This document shows positions 39,214 through 51,400 of a DNA stretch of 64,000 nucleotides, piece after piece. Each line of letters begins with the position of its first letter. Position 1 is the first letter of the stretch. The stretch is from Ancylostoma caninum. Taxonomy: Eukaryota; Nematoda; Chromadorea; Rhabditida; Ancylostomatidae. Below the pieces are notes generated by a model. That model had not been told where the DNA came from. It ran no database searches and worked only from the letters and a program-made list of their open reading frames with translations. The stretch is taken from NCBI GenBank assembly GCA_037903475.1, contig JBAJFG010000545.1, positions 434,001 to 498,000 on the forward strand, given 5' to 3'. Made by a program: the position numbers and the translations under genes.

Positions 39214-39713
39214 CCATTTCGAAAGCCGCTTGAAGAGAAAATGAACACCTGCAGTATTTCGGTGAGATAACGACGTAAATAAACTTTATCTAATCAGAAT
39301 CAAGATAATAGGCACTTAAAATCAGCATCATCCTGGTAAAAGAATCAAGAATACCTATAGTAAAAAATCAGCTGCAACAACAAAAACAGAACATGACTTC
39401 CAACAGTGAGATTCTAGTAATAACATGCACTCGCCACGGTGTTTTGAAATAGGTAGTAGGCGTTGAAACACCAAGACCAACAGTTAGCTAATAGAGAGCT
39501 CTACAGAAAAGAAACGTAGACACTACGAAAATCTTAGCCATTGTTGCACATCCGGAGCCCCAAAACATCCCGGAATTTTCTTCTTTTCCAGAATCCTTTC
39601 AAGTTTAGCACAGAGGAGTAATTGCGCTGATCTCTATTAGCGACGTCAACATGCACAAAACTGCCACTTCTATGTCGGAATAGTCAGATTCTCCCAGTTT
39701 TATAGACTACCAG

Positions 39714-39880
39714 TCTGTCCGTCCGGCTGACGACGGACTTCCAGACTTCTTTTAATGCTCGCTACGCCCGCATACTTACTTCATATACAAACATGATTGG
39801 ATATAAACCCACAGATGCTCCTCGAAAAATCGTAAGCAACTTGCTCATATTTAGCCGTAACGCATCCCTAATATGTCGGT
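39714..39880 (-). mobile_element. Helitron 3' end fragment
   Basis: On the minus strand a near copy of the family hairpin (GTCCGTCGTCAGCCGGAC) is followed by CTGG then T. Next to it, 'cttccagacttcttttaatg' matches the 2335 element, and the 'ttgctcatatttagccg' block is a distant match to 2595-2620. No minisatellite is present. Confidence 0.6.
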
Positions 39881-40077
39881 GGACTCGCCATGGTCACTCC
39901 CTCATAACTAGGTGAGGCAATGCCCCTCATTCGGCTGTAGAATCCTTAATCAGTAGTACTGACCGACTAATTGTCAGCTACCACATGAAATGGTTCATGT
40001 TTTGCCAGCTTTTGATTCTTCATTTGCTAACGTTCTGCTTGAGTATATAAGCAGACCAATGTGGTGGTTGCTTCAAA

Positions 40078-40200
40078 AGGGCAATTTAAACTAGCTGCGT
40101 GGCTTCAGTCGCGCATCAGTCGTACGCATCTATTTGCGAGGTATTTTCCATGAGGACCGGTCAACGCGGCATGTATAACCTCAATGGAAAGAACGCGCGG
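40078..40200 (+). repeat. 120-bp dispersed repeat (partner at 44134)
   Basis: 'agggcaattt..actagctgc', 'attttccatga', 'ggtcaacgcggcat' and 'aatgaaaagaa'-type blocks occur in the same order at 44134-44254. It may be a SINE- or MITE-like family; ends were not resolved. Confidence 0.6.
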
Positions 40201-41629
40201 CCGCCGCGAGGCCGTAAACACATGCGTCTGACTGCGCGGTGCGACTGGGTCTTATTCTTCTCATACAGGCGCACGCATGTCAGTCGCAGGCATCCAGTAT
40301 AAACTGCCCTAGAAACGAATGGAATGATTACAGAACTCCGACTGAGCAAATTCATGCGCGTAGCATGCCAAACGTAAGCGACACTTATCTCCTCCTCCCA
40401 CATCAGTGGGACCAACTTGCGACATTTCACCTCTTCTGCGCCCAGGCGCACCCTATCACAGCATTGGACACCTCCTCTAGCGCCTTCGAGCTTCTCATTT
40501 CCCATATCAAAACCTATGGATCCCCCCTCGTATCATTTGTAAGTAGTCTCACAGATCATAAGCAACTGCGACAAGTGTACGATATTATTATCTGCCTTAT
40601 GGAAACAAAAACAACAACATCTTCCGATGAGAACATTTCAAGTCTAGGAGAAGAAACATTAACAGTAACTATCGAATATGTACAGCAAATCGTGACGTGC
40701 AAATTTGCAGTCCAATCAAAAACAGTTTCTAAGCTACTTCTCATTATCGTTTGCGAGAGTGGGACGTTTCAGAAGATGAGAGACGCGACTGTAGTCGCGT
40801 ATGCTTATTCTGTGATACTTGGAAAGATGCACAGCGAATCTCGCCCTTGCGTAAAATGAGCTTTCACAGTTGGCACAGCGATACGGCTTCAAGCCTAAAC
40901 ATGTACGGTCTCTTATAAAAGAAGTAAATTACTCATCTGTAAAAATCAATTACGGTTTGAAAATAGCTACGAGAAGGAGGGAGAAGGGGGTGCGGAGAAC
41001 TAGTGGGGGGGGGAGAGAACGATTCCCCTCTGTTTAAAATTTTTTCAAGCTGAGCAAATAATAGAACTAATGGAAATATGGACGAGAAAATAAGAGATTC
41101 TGGCTCATTCTTGTAGGAGCAACAGAGAATAGAGGCAGAAAAAGGGCTTCCGCGTGGTGGTGGCAACAATAGGATGCAGGAAATCTCTCAAACTTAGTTT
41201 GAGAAGTAATAAAACAATCTTGTATTAGTTTACTTTTCACATTCTCTTTTCATTACTGACCTCCAGATGATCAAAGATAACCGTTACAGTTATGACCGTC
41301 AGATCATGGCAACCAAAAGACAATATAAAACATCAAGAGATTACCTATCAGCTCAAACACACAATCAAACAACTTCAACAACAACGTAGTGAATTTTTCC
41401 AATGTGGCGTGAAAGCAGTATAGCTGGCTTATTCCAATCCACATGAAGCGAACTCTTCATTGCGTTCAATCTTTATCAGGAATCACTGCAAATCTGTTAT
41501 TCCAATTTATTTAAGCCAAGGAAGTTTCGCAGCAAAACGCCCAAGTCAGCAAAATCGTTTAACATCCTCAGCACTCCTATGCATCCTTAGCTCTCTTACT
41601 AACTTCTTCGCGACAATGTGCTGAACCGG
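40201..41629. other. No convincing gene
   Basis: A 206-codon plus-strand frame (40239-40859) lacks family resemblance and includes a relic of the 59-bp minisatellite (40441-40483). I do not accept it as a gene. The rest is unremarkable. Confidence 0.35.
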
Positions 41630-42060
41630 TTGACACGCATGGTGCGACGCGTGGGACCGAGTGCTCAACCGGGTGATCACGCTCTTTTCAGAGTTATATT
41701 TCTGTGAAGCAGTCATAATTAACAAACTTTTACGTAGTGCTGTACTAACAAGTGTTCAAGCTTTCTACACATGCACTCGGCAGAGTAGAGCTTCCCTCAA
41801 ACTTTTTTTTAATATGTGGTTGAAACATACACCAGAGAGAACGATACATATGAAAAAGAAACTACAATCAGTGTCAAGTGAAGGGACGACAAACATTTGG
41901 AAACACCCTTTACGATCACAAAAGAGAAAAAGATCGGGTTCAGATTTGCGCAAATTCGGAGTACTATGCAGCTGTGGAAAAAATCCTACCATGTGGGATC
42001 ACGTGCTCAAGCGGTTGAGCACGGGTCCCACTTGTGCAGAAGCGCGTGTGTCCCATGTGA
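41630..42060. mobile_element. TIR element relic
   Basis: 'gtgggaccgagtgctcaacc' (about 41651) is inverted relative to a 'ggttgagcacgggtcccac' block (about 42013-42031), with further weak pairing outside. About 0.4 kb. No transposase is recognised in the 145-codon frame inside. Confidence 0.5.
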
Positions 42061-42441
42061 CACACCATGTCAAGAGCGTAAGGTCGCGAATGTGTTAACC
42101 ATATCAACGTCTCCATGCCTTCCTCAGCAGGGATTTGGTCCTAACTCCCTGTGTATTTGTTGTATGTACAGACGGACTTGATAGAAAACAGATGCATGAA
42201 CTATATGGCAAAGTCTGCAAATTAAGTAAATCACAGTGCAGAAGAACGCTCGCTCTTACCCCAATTTTTGGAGGTTTATTTCAACATCTTCCTTTCTTTT
42301 TCGGGAATGCCTTTCATCCATGTTCCCAAAGTGATCGAAGCTCATTTTTTCATCCCAGACCCTCCATCGCTTCCCCGCTCCCTCCCTCGCCTGGGTCCGC
42401 CACCGGTGACAACAGACGTGAATGGATAGTAAAAAGTTGAC
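42060..42441. other. No exon recognised; possible hAT-MITE end
   Basis: 'cgcctgggtccgccaccggtg' near 42390 resembles a MITE right end, but the rest of the family sequence is absent. This stretch follows the last recognised zinc-finger exon. Confidence 0.3.
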
Positions 42442-45400
42442 CTCGGTGAGTGTTCACATGATCCCGAAGCAGTCCGCAAGTGGTGAAAGCCTTCTTACAA
42501 CCCGGCCAATTGCAGGAGTACTTCAGGGGACGGAAGTATTTGGCATAGCTTCTCTCATGAACCTGTAATCAGAAACGTACTAAACTGTAAACCTACCATA
42601 TTGCAATCTAAGCTACACCACATTATTTATAGGGGAAACATCGTAGACTACTCACGCTTTTGATGTGTTTTCTAAGGAGGTAGAAGTCGCGGTAATCCTT
42701 CCCGCACAAGCTGCAGTGGAGTCCTGAAAAGCAAGCTAGATTCTGCACCTTGAGAAAAATCGTTAATCGAAAATCGAAGAATCGCTATTCGAAAACTGAA
42801 AAAAATGGGAAGAAAATGAATGAAATAGCTCCATACCCAGAGCACAGCGTCGATACCCTGAGACATGCCTCAGTTCACTAGCTTTTCGACTGAGCTTATG
42901 GAGGTAAAAGATCAAGTGAAAGAAACAAGCTCAAATAGTAACACACTACTAGCGCTGACAGAAAAAAAAACAACCGCCCTACAATACGGCATAGCTTTTT
43001 GGAACGCGCAGTTGTGGAATAAGTTCTGCGTAGAATATCCTAATCTACTGCCCTGATAAGTTGGATGCACCAGCTTCGTAACGGACTTAAATGGCTGATG
43101 ATGGATATTAAAGGCAGCGTTCGGGGAAATTCCCGTGGTTGGGTCATTGCACCAGGAGTTAGAGGATTGCATGTGCTTCACTATGTAGAAGTTAGAATCG
43201 AAGAACTCGCCTTACTTTTTTTTTTGAAAAATGAGGACTCACAAGCCGTTCGAGGACTCAGTTTGGCCAACGAGCGTACAAATGACAACCCAGAGTTCAA
43301 GCAAAACGAACGCGTCGTGATCTGGAGCTATACAAATTCGTAAATCTCTTCAGAAAGCGCATCGTTGAACAGATGCGATCCTATTCAAGTGGAAATGATA
43401 TGTTTTTGCAATGTTTTGCGTACATAGCGTCGCTATTACAACTTCAAAAGAGTTTGTTGAGTATCCATCATTTAAAAAACGGCGATAATTAATGATTAGA
43501 AGTCTCCCTACTTTATAAAGGTTTTTCTTTGTGAAGTGCAGTGTTTGTTCGTATTTTTGTATCGAAGTAATATAAATTATATCATTGGATGTTCTGAATT
43601 GAGATAAAATTGTGAAGAGGCTGTAGTTGTGGCACTCTGACCCTCATTGAACGCAAGGTACTGCTTGATATCGATTGATCGTTGCTACGTCACAGTAAAC
43701 CTAACGCCGCTAGAACTCGTCCACACAGTTTAACTCCCGCGCCCTACTTGTAGAAATAGCCAAGGTTTACGCAGTTTTTCCTAGTTTTTCATGTCAAATC
43801 TGACTTCAGCGAAGAGGAAAACTATACAATATGACGGAATCTGGGAAGCAGAAATTTCCCCGACCGCTGCCTTTAATGTAGGCTCATAAGCGAGTATCCA
43901 AGATCTGCATCTCATTCATGACATTTGTTTAGCAAACTCCTAACATTTCGCACATCTGAAGCAAATCAGAAATTTGAAGAAAATCGCGGCCTGGAGTTTA
44001 CGAATTGACTTCCCCAGGAGTTTACGATGGAGCCAACCGATCTTGAAAAAAAGCAAGTCTGCTGTTAGTGAACTGGCAACGGAAAAGCAAAAAAAAAACT
44101 CAATACCGGCGCCTTGACTAGAGGTCGTTGTCCCATGAGGGCAATTTGTACTAGCTGCATGCATCAGACCCACCCACCCATCTGCGATGGATTTTCCATG
44201 AAGAGCGGTCAACGCGGCATATGCATCCACAATGAAAAGAATATGGTAAACTTGCAGTAAACTTGCCTCCGCTGTTTCCTCGAGAAGCGCCCATGATCTT
44301 AGGTGGAATGAAGTCAACAAGGTCTGAACAGGGCGCACCTGAGCAGTTCGATGTGGAAACGCACTCAGAAGTCGTTGTTGTTGTGTAACTCGCAGCATTC
44401 TTATCAATGAACGCTAAACAGGAGGAAAAGTAGTTAAAGGCTGGGGCCCATATCATTCTCGTAGTTTAGCCAGTAGCAGATTCTGCATCTGAACACACTG
44501 ATTCCAATGATACATAAATTCTCTCGAAACGGTCTTTAAACGGTCTCGTAGGACGAGCTCTGTAAAGGTCTGCTGACCCGAGTTGACGTGTGAAGCCGTT
44601 GACCTCATCGAATGGACACGCCAAGACTCATTTAGCCGACGTTGCAGCCGTGGCAGTTAACCAACCGGACACTCTGCGTGCGACGGGGGAGGGGGAGGGG
44701 GTGCCGCAGAGAACGGAGCGGGTAGACATATCTGATTTTGATGGGACCTACAAATTTGATTGGGGACCGTGACCGGCTTGATCGATCGGTCTCCTAAATT
44801 CCTCATTCAACGAGGGTTGCGACGGGAGGCGGGCTCGGAGGTTGACATCTCGGATTTTGACAGGACCTTCAAATTTTGGACGGGGTACCTTGAAGAACAT
44901 GACCATGGGGGTCAGAAAAGGGGACGAAGTTTGACCACTCGATGTTTAATGGGCCTTTGAATTTGGGCGAGATCGAAAGCTGATTGCACCGGTTGCAAGC
45001 ATGTCACGTTGACAGCATGCCATACCGTCCGATCTCGCAAGTTTGGCAATGTTAGCAAAACACAGATGAATGTAGCAAAACACAGATGAATTTCTTTGGC
45101 GCGAATGCGACAAGATTTGCGGACATGGGAACATGGAGAGAACTTCATGTATCTCTTGGAGAGCAAGATCTGCTCTATGTACTTCCTTTCTTCCCATGGA
45201 AGTATCAAGTTCCCAAAGGTTAAGCTCGTTATAACGTCGGACGAAAATGGACGAACTTCAGTTGCGGCGCATCAGCGATATTCTCTCCTGGCATCTTCGT
45301 GGTTGCTTTTACAAGAACAGAGCGCTCCGAACAAGAGTGGATTCTTTTTTGTATACGCTAAGACGTGACTTCCATGCCGGATATGCATTTGTAGGGTTCT

Positions 45401-48400
45401 TCCAGATGTTGCCTTTTTCATAGTATGATTTCAGTGCGTCAAAATTTATGACGCACCCTGTACTTAGTCAAAAACAGAGGTGAAAATGGATGTGGCCGTG
45501 ATCATATAACAATTTGACTAGATAGCTCCACTTGAATGACTATTTGAAATGTCTTATATTCGAATTTTCCTAATTTTTTTCAATCTTTTCCCATGAGCGG
45601 ACATTCATTTTTTCAAGCACATTCTTTTCGAATGTGCTTGAAAAAATGAATATCCGCTCATGGGAAAAGAACTCATTTTCGTACTTATTCAATTGCTCAG
45701 ATAGCCTACTATTATTCGAAATGTCCAAAGTACTCACAATCTTCGAAAGTTGATCCACCGTGTAATGTAGCAAAGTGACTATCCATGTCCCCTAACAAAA
45801 ATCGAACTGAGCAGTCCGGCATGGGGCATTCTATTCCTATTTCATGAGCACTGCAACACTTGAAGATGAACACAGTGGATACAAGTGGCGGTGGCCCACC
45901 CGCGGCCTCGAGACCGAGTCGCGCGCGCTGGGATCGTTGTCGTGTGCTGCCGGAACGCTATCTCTAGTCACTTTCTTTCCGATTCGGTCGAAAATCCTTG
46001 AAATTGGGTGGAAAAGCTGCTAGAGGTAGCACAACAGCAGCAGAAAACATCTCTTATAACGCGCGCGGCGCAGTCGCGCTGCGTCCTTCTCGAGACCGCG
46101 GATGGGCCACCACCATTGACGTCCACTGTATGTGATTATCCTTATATCCTTCTAGATTATCCTTCTAACTGAACTCACCTCATGACATGTGAATTGTAGT
46201 CGTCCAAATCATTCGTGTCAAAGTTACAATGAGAACACTTGAGTAATGCAGTCTGTGTTCTCGTACGACAACCTTCCGAACGCAAAACTCTCGAGGCAAT
46301 CAGTGGCTGATGACAAGGGTGTTCTTTCTCGATATGAGCCCTTAAAAGTTAGCAAGCAATTAGATAGAAACTCAAGCAGTTGGAATGGGAACAAGATACC
46401 TCAGTCGCCAGCGCGATACTCGCATGTTACAGCCTGCCACCGTGCACATAACACCGTTTTCATGATTTGCAGTAGTGTGCCTTCGAACGGCTGCTTTTAT
46501 CTTGATAACAATAATGAGCAATTTGAATTCCAACCTCGAGAAACTGCACTAAAAAAATCCACAGAAAAAAGAAGTCGAACCTTGTGAGAGAATGAGCAGT
46601 ACTCGCAGTGGTGTACTTTTGGATGCTCCGAAGAGACGTGTTTGCGCAACATAGAGAAAGTATCGAAGCGCATGTTACATTTAGAGCATAAATGAGAATC
46701 TGAAGCAACGGCAGTATTTGCACTAAAAAAATTTTAGACACAGAACTTTTTTTCTAGCAACGTACCACTGTGTTTATTGGCCATGTGACGTTTCACTTTG
46801 CTGGGGAAAGATGCGCAGTAGTCGCAACAGGGGCAACTGCAATCTTTTCAAGGATACATGAGTTTGTGGACATCAAAAGTGTGCATGTTTGTGGAGCCAT
46901 TTCATAGTATCAAGAGGTAAGACCTTCACACCGCAGACAACGAAGTCGCCTAACTTTCATAGAGCGACGCATTGTTTAGATGTTATAAATGGGTATACAC
47001 TATACTTGTAAACGAATCGAATGATTAGTCACTCTAGTGCGATTCATTCAAAAATTTCATTTTACGCATACACTCAGAGGCCGAATAGTCATACCAACGA
47101 CGTATGAAGAACGGCGAAATTGGTCTGATCCCCTACAGTTGAAAAGGCTCGCAGCATCTACAGTGGATATATGCACCTCTTCAGCTCGCGAAAATTGGGG
47201 AAAATTTCAAAATGGTTTCAATTGGAAGCAGTTGTGCACAGCCCATGTTAGGATTATCTTTTTTCCTTTTACTAGTGCCCTTAAAAGTCCTTTAACAATT
47301 TGTCGTTCATGAATTTCGCAGCTAACTCCATCGGGCAATTAGAAGAAAGGAATGTGGTTTACAATTAGAAGAAAGAAATGTGGTTTACAATTAGAAGAAA
47401 GAAATGTGGTTTACAATTTAGAAGCACGAATATTCTTGTACAGCGCAAAGAACGAACTCACATGTATTTCCCAGCAAGTTCTTGAATTCGTCTCCTAGCG
47501 TCTCTTTCCAATACTTCTGTTCTTTGACGTGAACCTTTCTGTGAAAGTTCATGATGCTGACCATCTTCCGCACTCGTGGATGATGGATTCAGTTTGATTG
47601 CCTCTTAAATACATCGTATGCAAGCATAAGTTGCCTGTCGTGGAAATCATGATCAGCTGTGACGGTCTTTTATGCAGATGAAGAAATATACAGGGTGGCC
47701 CAACTGATGTGACAATTTTTCTCCTTCCCGCAATTCTTCATTTCCCGACGTCACCTGTTTTTTTTTCTTTTTTTGCGCATGCAATGCTTGCCTCCCCCCC
47801 CCCCCCTTCCAGACACTTATCTCTAGCACGTATATAATGGACTCACATATTAGACATAACTATAGATAATGGTCGACCATGATAGGCGGTATTTATGGTT
47901 GATGCGCGTCAAATTTGACGCGGCGATACACAATGCAAAACGAAGAGGAGAAGAGAATTCTTGGCAGGAAGCGGATGTTCCTGGTTTTGCCGTCGCGACG
48001 TTCGCGCGAACAAACTGCGTTCTGATCTTCGCCGCACCGAGATATCGCGAAAACTTCGTGGAATTTCAGGCCGACGCGTCAAATTTGACGCGCATCAACC
48101 ATAAATAGCGCCATACGCATGCTAAAGATTACACATCGAAATTTTCTTTCGAATATTCGAATCCTCGAATAATCGAATATTTCACTTTTTCGAGTAATTC
48201 GAATATTCGAATAATCGAATATTTCAGTTTTTCGAATTACTCAAATATTCGAATAATCGAATATTTCAGTTTTTCGAATAATTCGAATAATTCGAATATT
48301 CGAATAATCGAATATTTTAACTTCCCCAATTATTCGAATATTCAAATAATCGAATATTTCCACTTTTCGAATTATTCGAATATTCGAATAAAGAAAATAT

Positions 48401-51400
48401 CGAATTATTTGAATAAATGAGTGTCATTGCTTCAGAAGTGGTTTTGCGATGCATTAGTTCGCAGAAGATAGGTAGAGCAGTCTTGTCATATGCAAGAAAT
48501 AGTAATACACGTTTTCAAATTTACACTTCTAGTGGTGTACGTTTAAATCGAAGTCCCATCTCATTTTCGCATCCATCTAAAAGTATTGGGATGGGGAATA
48601 AGTTCCTGCGGTTTTTCATAAGCATAGAAACCACTACTTTCCATGAGCAATGTCAATCACACTAAATGGGTTGCGAAGCACCTTATCTCTTCTATCAATG
48701 CTGGGAGGAATAAGGCAGCATCCTACCTCCATGTCTACGAAAAATTGCGTTGTTTGGGACGACTCATTTTGCAGCCTACCACCACAACTCTTGGATCACA
48801 ATTTATGAAATGAATAGGTAACTGAACAAAGTAGGATGCATATGACTGCATCAGACCTGTAGAGTCGGCAATGGTAAAAATCCTCCACATTCGAGTACCT
48901 TGCTCGGCGTTTTGGTAAAATTTGCGCAGAGAAATTGAGCACACCGAATGTGAACGACAACCCCATATCGAACATTTAGAGTTTTTTTTTTAAAGGAACG
49001 CATTAGCGAGACGTGGATATTGTCAAGAGTTAGCATGAGTTGTGACTTTTTCTTACGTTTCAAGCAACTCTAGCGGATAATCTTTTCCATGTCTCACAGG
49101 CTCGGCTGCCACAACTTCAAAGCCAAATTTGCCCTGTCTAAAGCGGGTATACCATTTCTGTGCTGTCTTTCCAACAGTAAAGCTTCTTCTGCAGAAGTTA
49201 TTGATATCTCTAGCCGCTTGAACCGCATTTCATCTGAAGTCGAACGGCAGCCGGTTGTGGGGAGTTTCAGTCTTGTCGACTTGGAAGGCCACATTTCATG
49301 AAGTAGAAAACAGGGTGAAGCGACAATTGAGGGACGAAGTTGCGTTGCCGGTAAAGAGCACATCAAGACCTGAGGCATGAGGCAAATTAAGCGATGTTCA
49401 AATCACCATGAAAAAAAAAAACAAATTGAAAAAAAACCGCACAAACTTACTCCCCAACCCAATATCCAAACTTTCAACAGATTCTTGGTTTTTTGACCCA
49501 GAATGTTTCGAGGTGCTTCAAGGTTTACAGAATGTTTCAAGGTGCTTTTTGAGCCGTCTTTCAGGACGGTGTCTGCAACACTCTGCTGGACAATGCCACC
49601 CCTCTTTAGTTTTTGTTCCGTCGTGCTTCTCGCGTCACCATGTCCTCTTCTCTGTGAGCACGTATCAAGACAAGCAAGTAAAGCTGTTACCATTCAAAGA
49701 AAGTGGCAGAGTATTTCATTATGGACTGCTCCAGAATGGTGTTAATGTTATCAATGCCTGTGGCGGACGCAAAAAGACGCCCCTCCATCCCCCTCCGAGA
49801 ATGGGTCACCGTTTTTTTTGAATCATTTTGCAAAATAGATTATAACTTTGTATTAATTTATCTTTGATTGTTATTTTTTGAGCCATTCCCCAACCTCCGT
49901 GAAAGACAGAACTAATATCGTTTAGTTTTGACTTCACGGATGTTGGTGACGGCCTTCTTTCAAATTCGCCTACCTCCACGGCATGAGCTTTTCGAATTGT
50001 TCTATAATCTTTTCAATTCAGCCGAACAATAAGCTGAAATAGGAGGTACCATGGGATTAAAAATTTGCAGGTAAGCTGAAATAGGAGGTACCCTGGGATT
50101 GATACTGATCAATTTTTTCGTTAAGCAATCAAAGAAAAATAACGAATAATTGTGCATGCTTGTCGTTTGCATTCAGTCAAGGTGGCTCAATTGCTGATAG
50201 TAAATCATAATATGTAATTCGTGAATCTTGGCAATTTTATCATTAAACCGAATATTCGAATCATGGATGCCCGAATATTCGGATGTAAAGCAAAAGTCGG
50301 CAAAAAGGGGCTGGCTGGGACGAGGTCGCGAAAACCCTGTCATGTACGCTGTGCCCGCGTGTCTGGCATGTCCACGCCCTAATGATGACGACCTCGGCGT
50401 GTATATCAAGAGGTGCGTTCGACAATTATCTGGGTCTCCTCGCACCTTGCTCGCACCTCCCCATAGGCAATATCAGATGCAGCTACAGTATCTGGATGCA
50501 TCTCCACCCTCCTTCGGTAAAATGACACCCAGTGAGATAACTCGGACGCATTCGCCGCGCGCGATGAATGCGGATCCCGGGTCGCGCCAGCTTGTACGTG
50601 GAAATAAACACTCGGGGGAAGCTGATGTTAAATAGCCTACCGAATTTGCATGTACTATAGCGATGATCTCTTCAATTTCCAGCTGTTCGAGTTAACCTTA
50701 CTCTTAAAGCGATGCTATACTGCAGTATGTAACGCGTTGGAGTGACAAATTTCCATGCCCATTTATAACAGAAATATTGAAGCTGACTCGTAACCAGATG
50801 AGTTTTCTTTCGAAATTTTCATTTATTCTTTACCTAATAGGGTAATTTGGTGCCCTTGATCAGAAAACTGCATTAGTTTCCTATCCTATCTGCGTTTTCG
50901 TAAGGTTACGGTGGGAATAACGTAGGAGAATGAAACAGAATGTAATTATCAGGAAAACTAGCGCGATTTTCGTAATCCTAAAAATTTCTAAGGAAAACTG
51001 ATGCGATATGCAATACGAGTCTTTTATAATTCTGTTCATTTCTATTTCCTCGTCATTACACAATTTTCTGGTTAAACGTAATTTCTCTAACAATCAATCG
51101 TGTTTGTGAAGGTGACCGAGCACTCCTTCAAGAGATCAGTTTTGCCTGAAGCGTGCCCTCAGAGATGAGAGGTTCTCGTTATAGGACGATTAGCATGTGA
51201 TACGATAACCTGGCAACCCTTGAGGACAAATTAGCCTTTCACCGATAATCAATAAATCACAATTTATTAATCTTTTATTGAACAGGTAATGTTTCGGCGT
51301 TGTTGCCTTCGTCATAGCCTGGGAAAAATAAAGACCAGTATGATATTTGGTATTTACCCGCATATACTTCATCACACCTACAGGAATATGAAATTGAAAG

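Noticed and set aside
40239..40859. 206-codon ORF with a hydrophobic start
   Set aside because: No family resemblance, contains a minisatellite relic, and the composition drifts along its length. Probably chance.
45425..45462. 'tacagggtgcgtcataaatt' terminus on the minus strand
   Set aside because: Only one end is visible; possibly a solo relic.
47688..47720. Mariner-like terminus 'tacagggtggcccaac'
   Set aside because: No matching inverted end was found within 2 kb.
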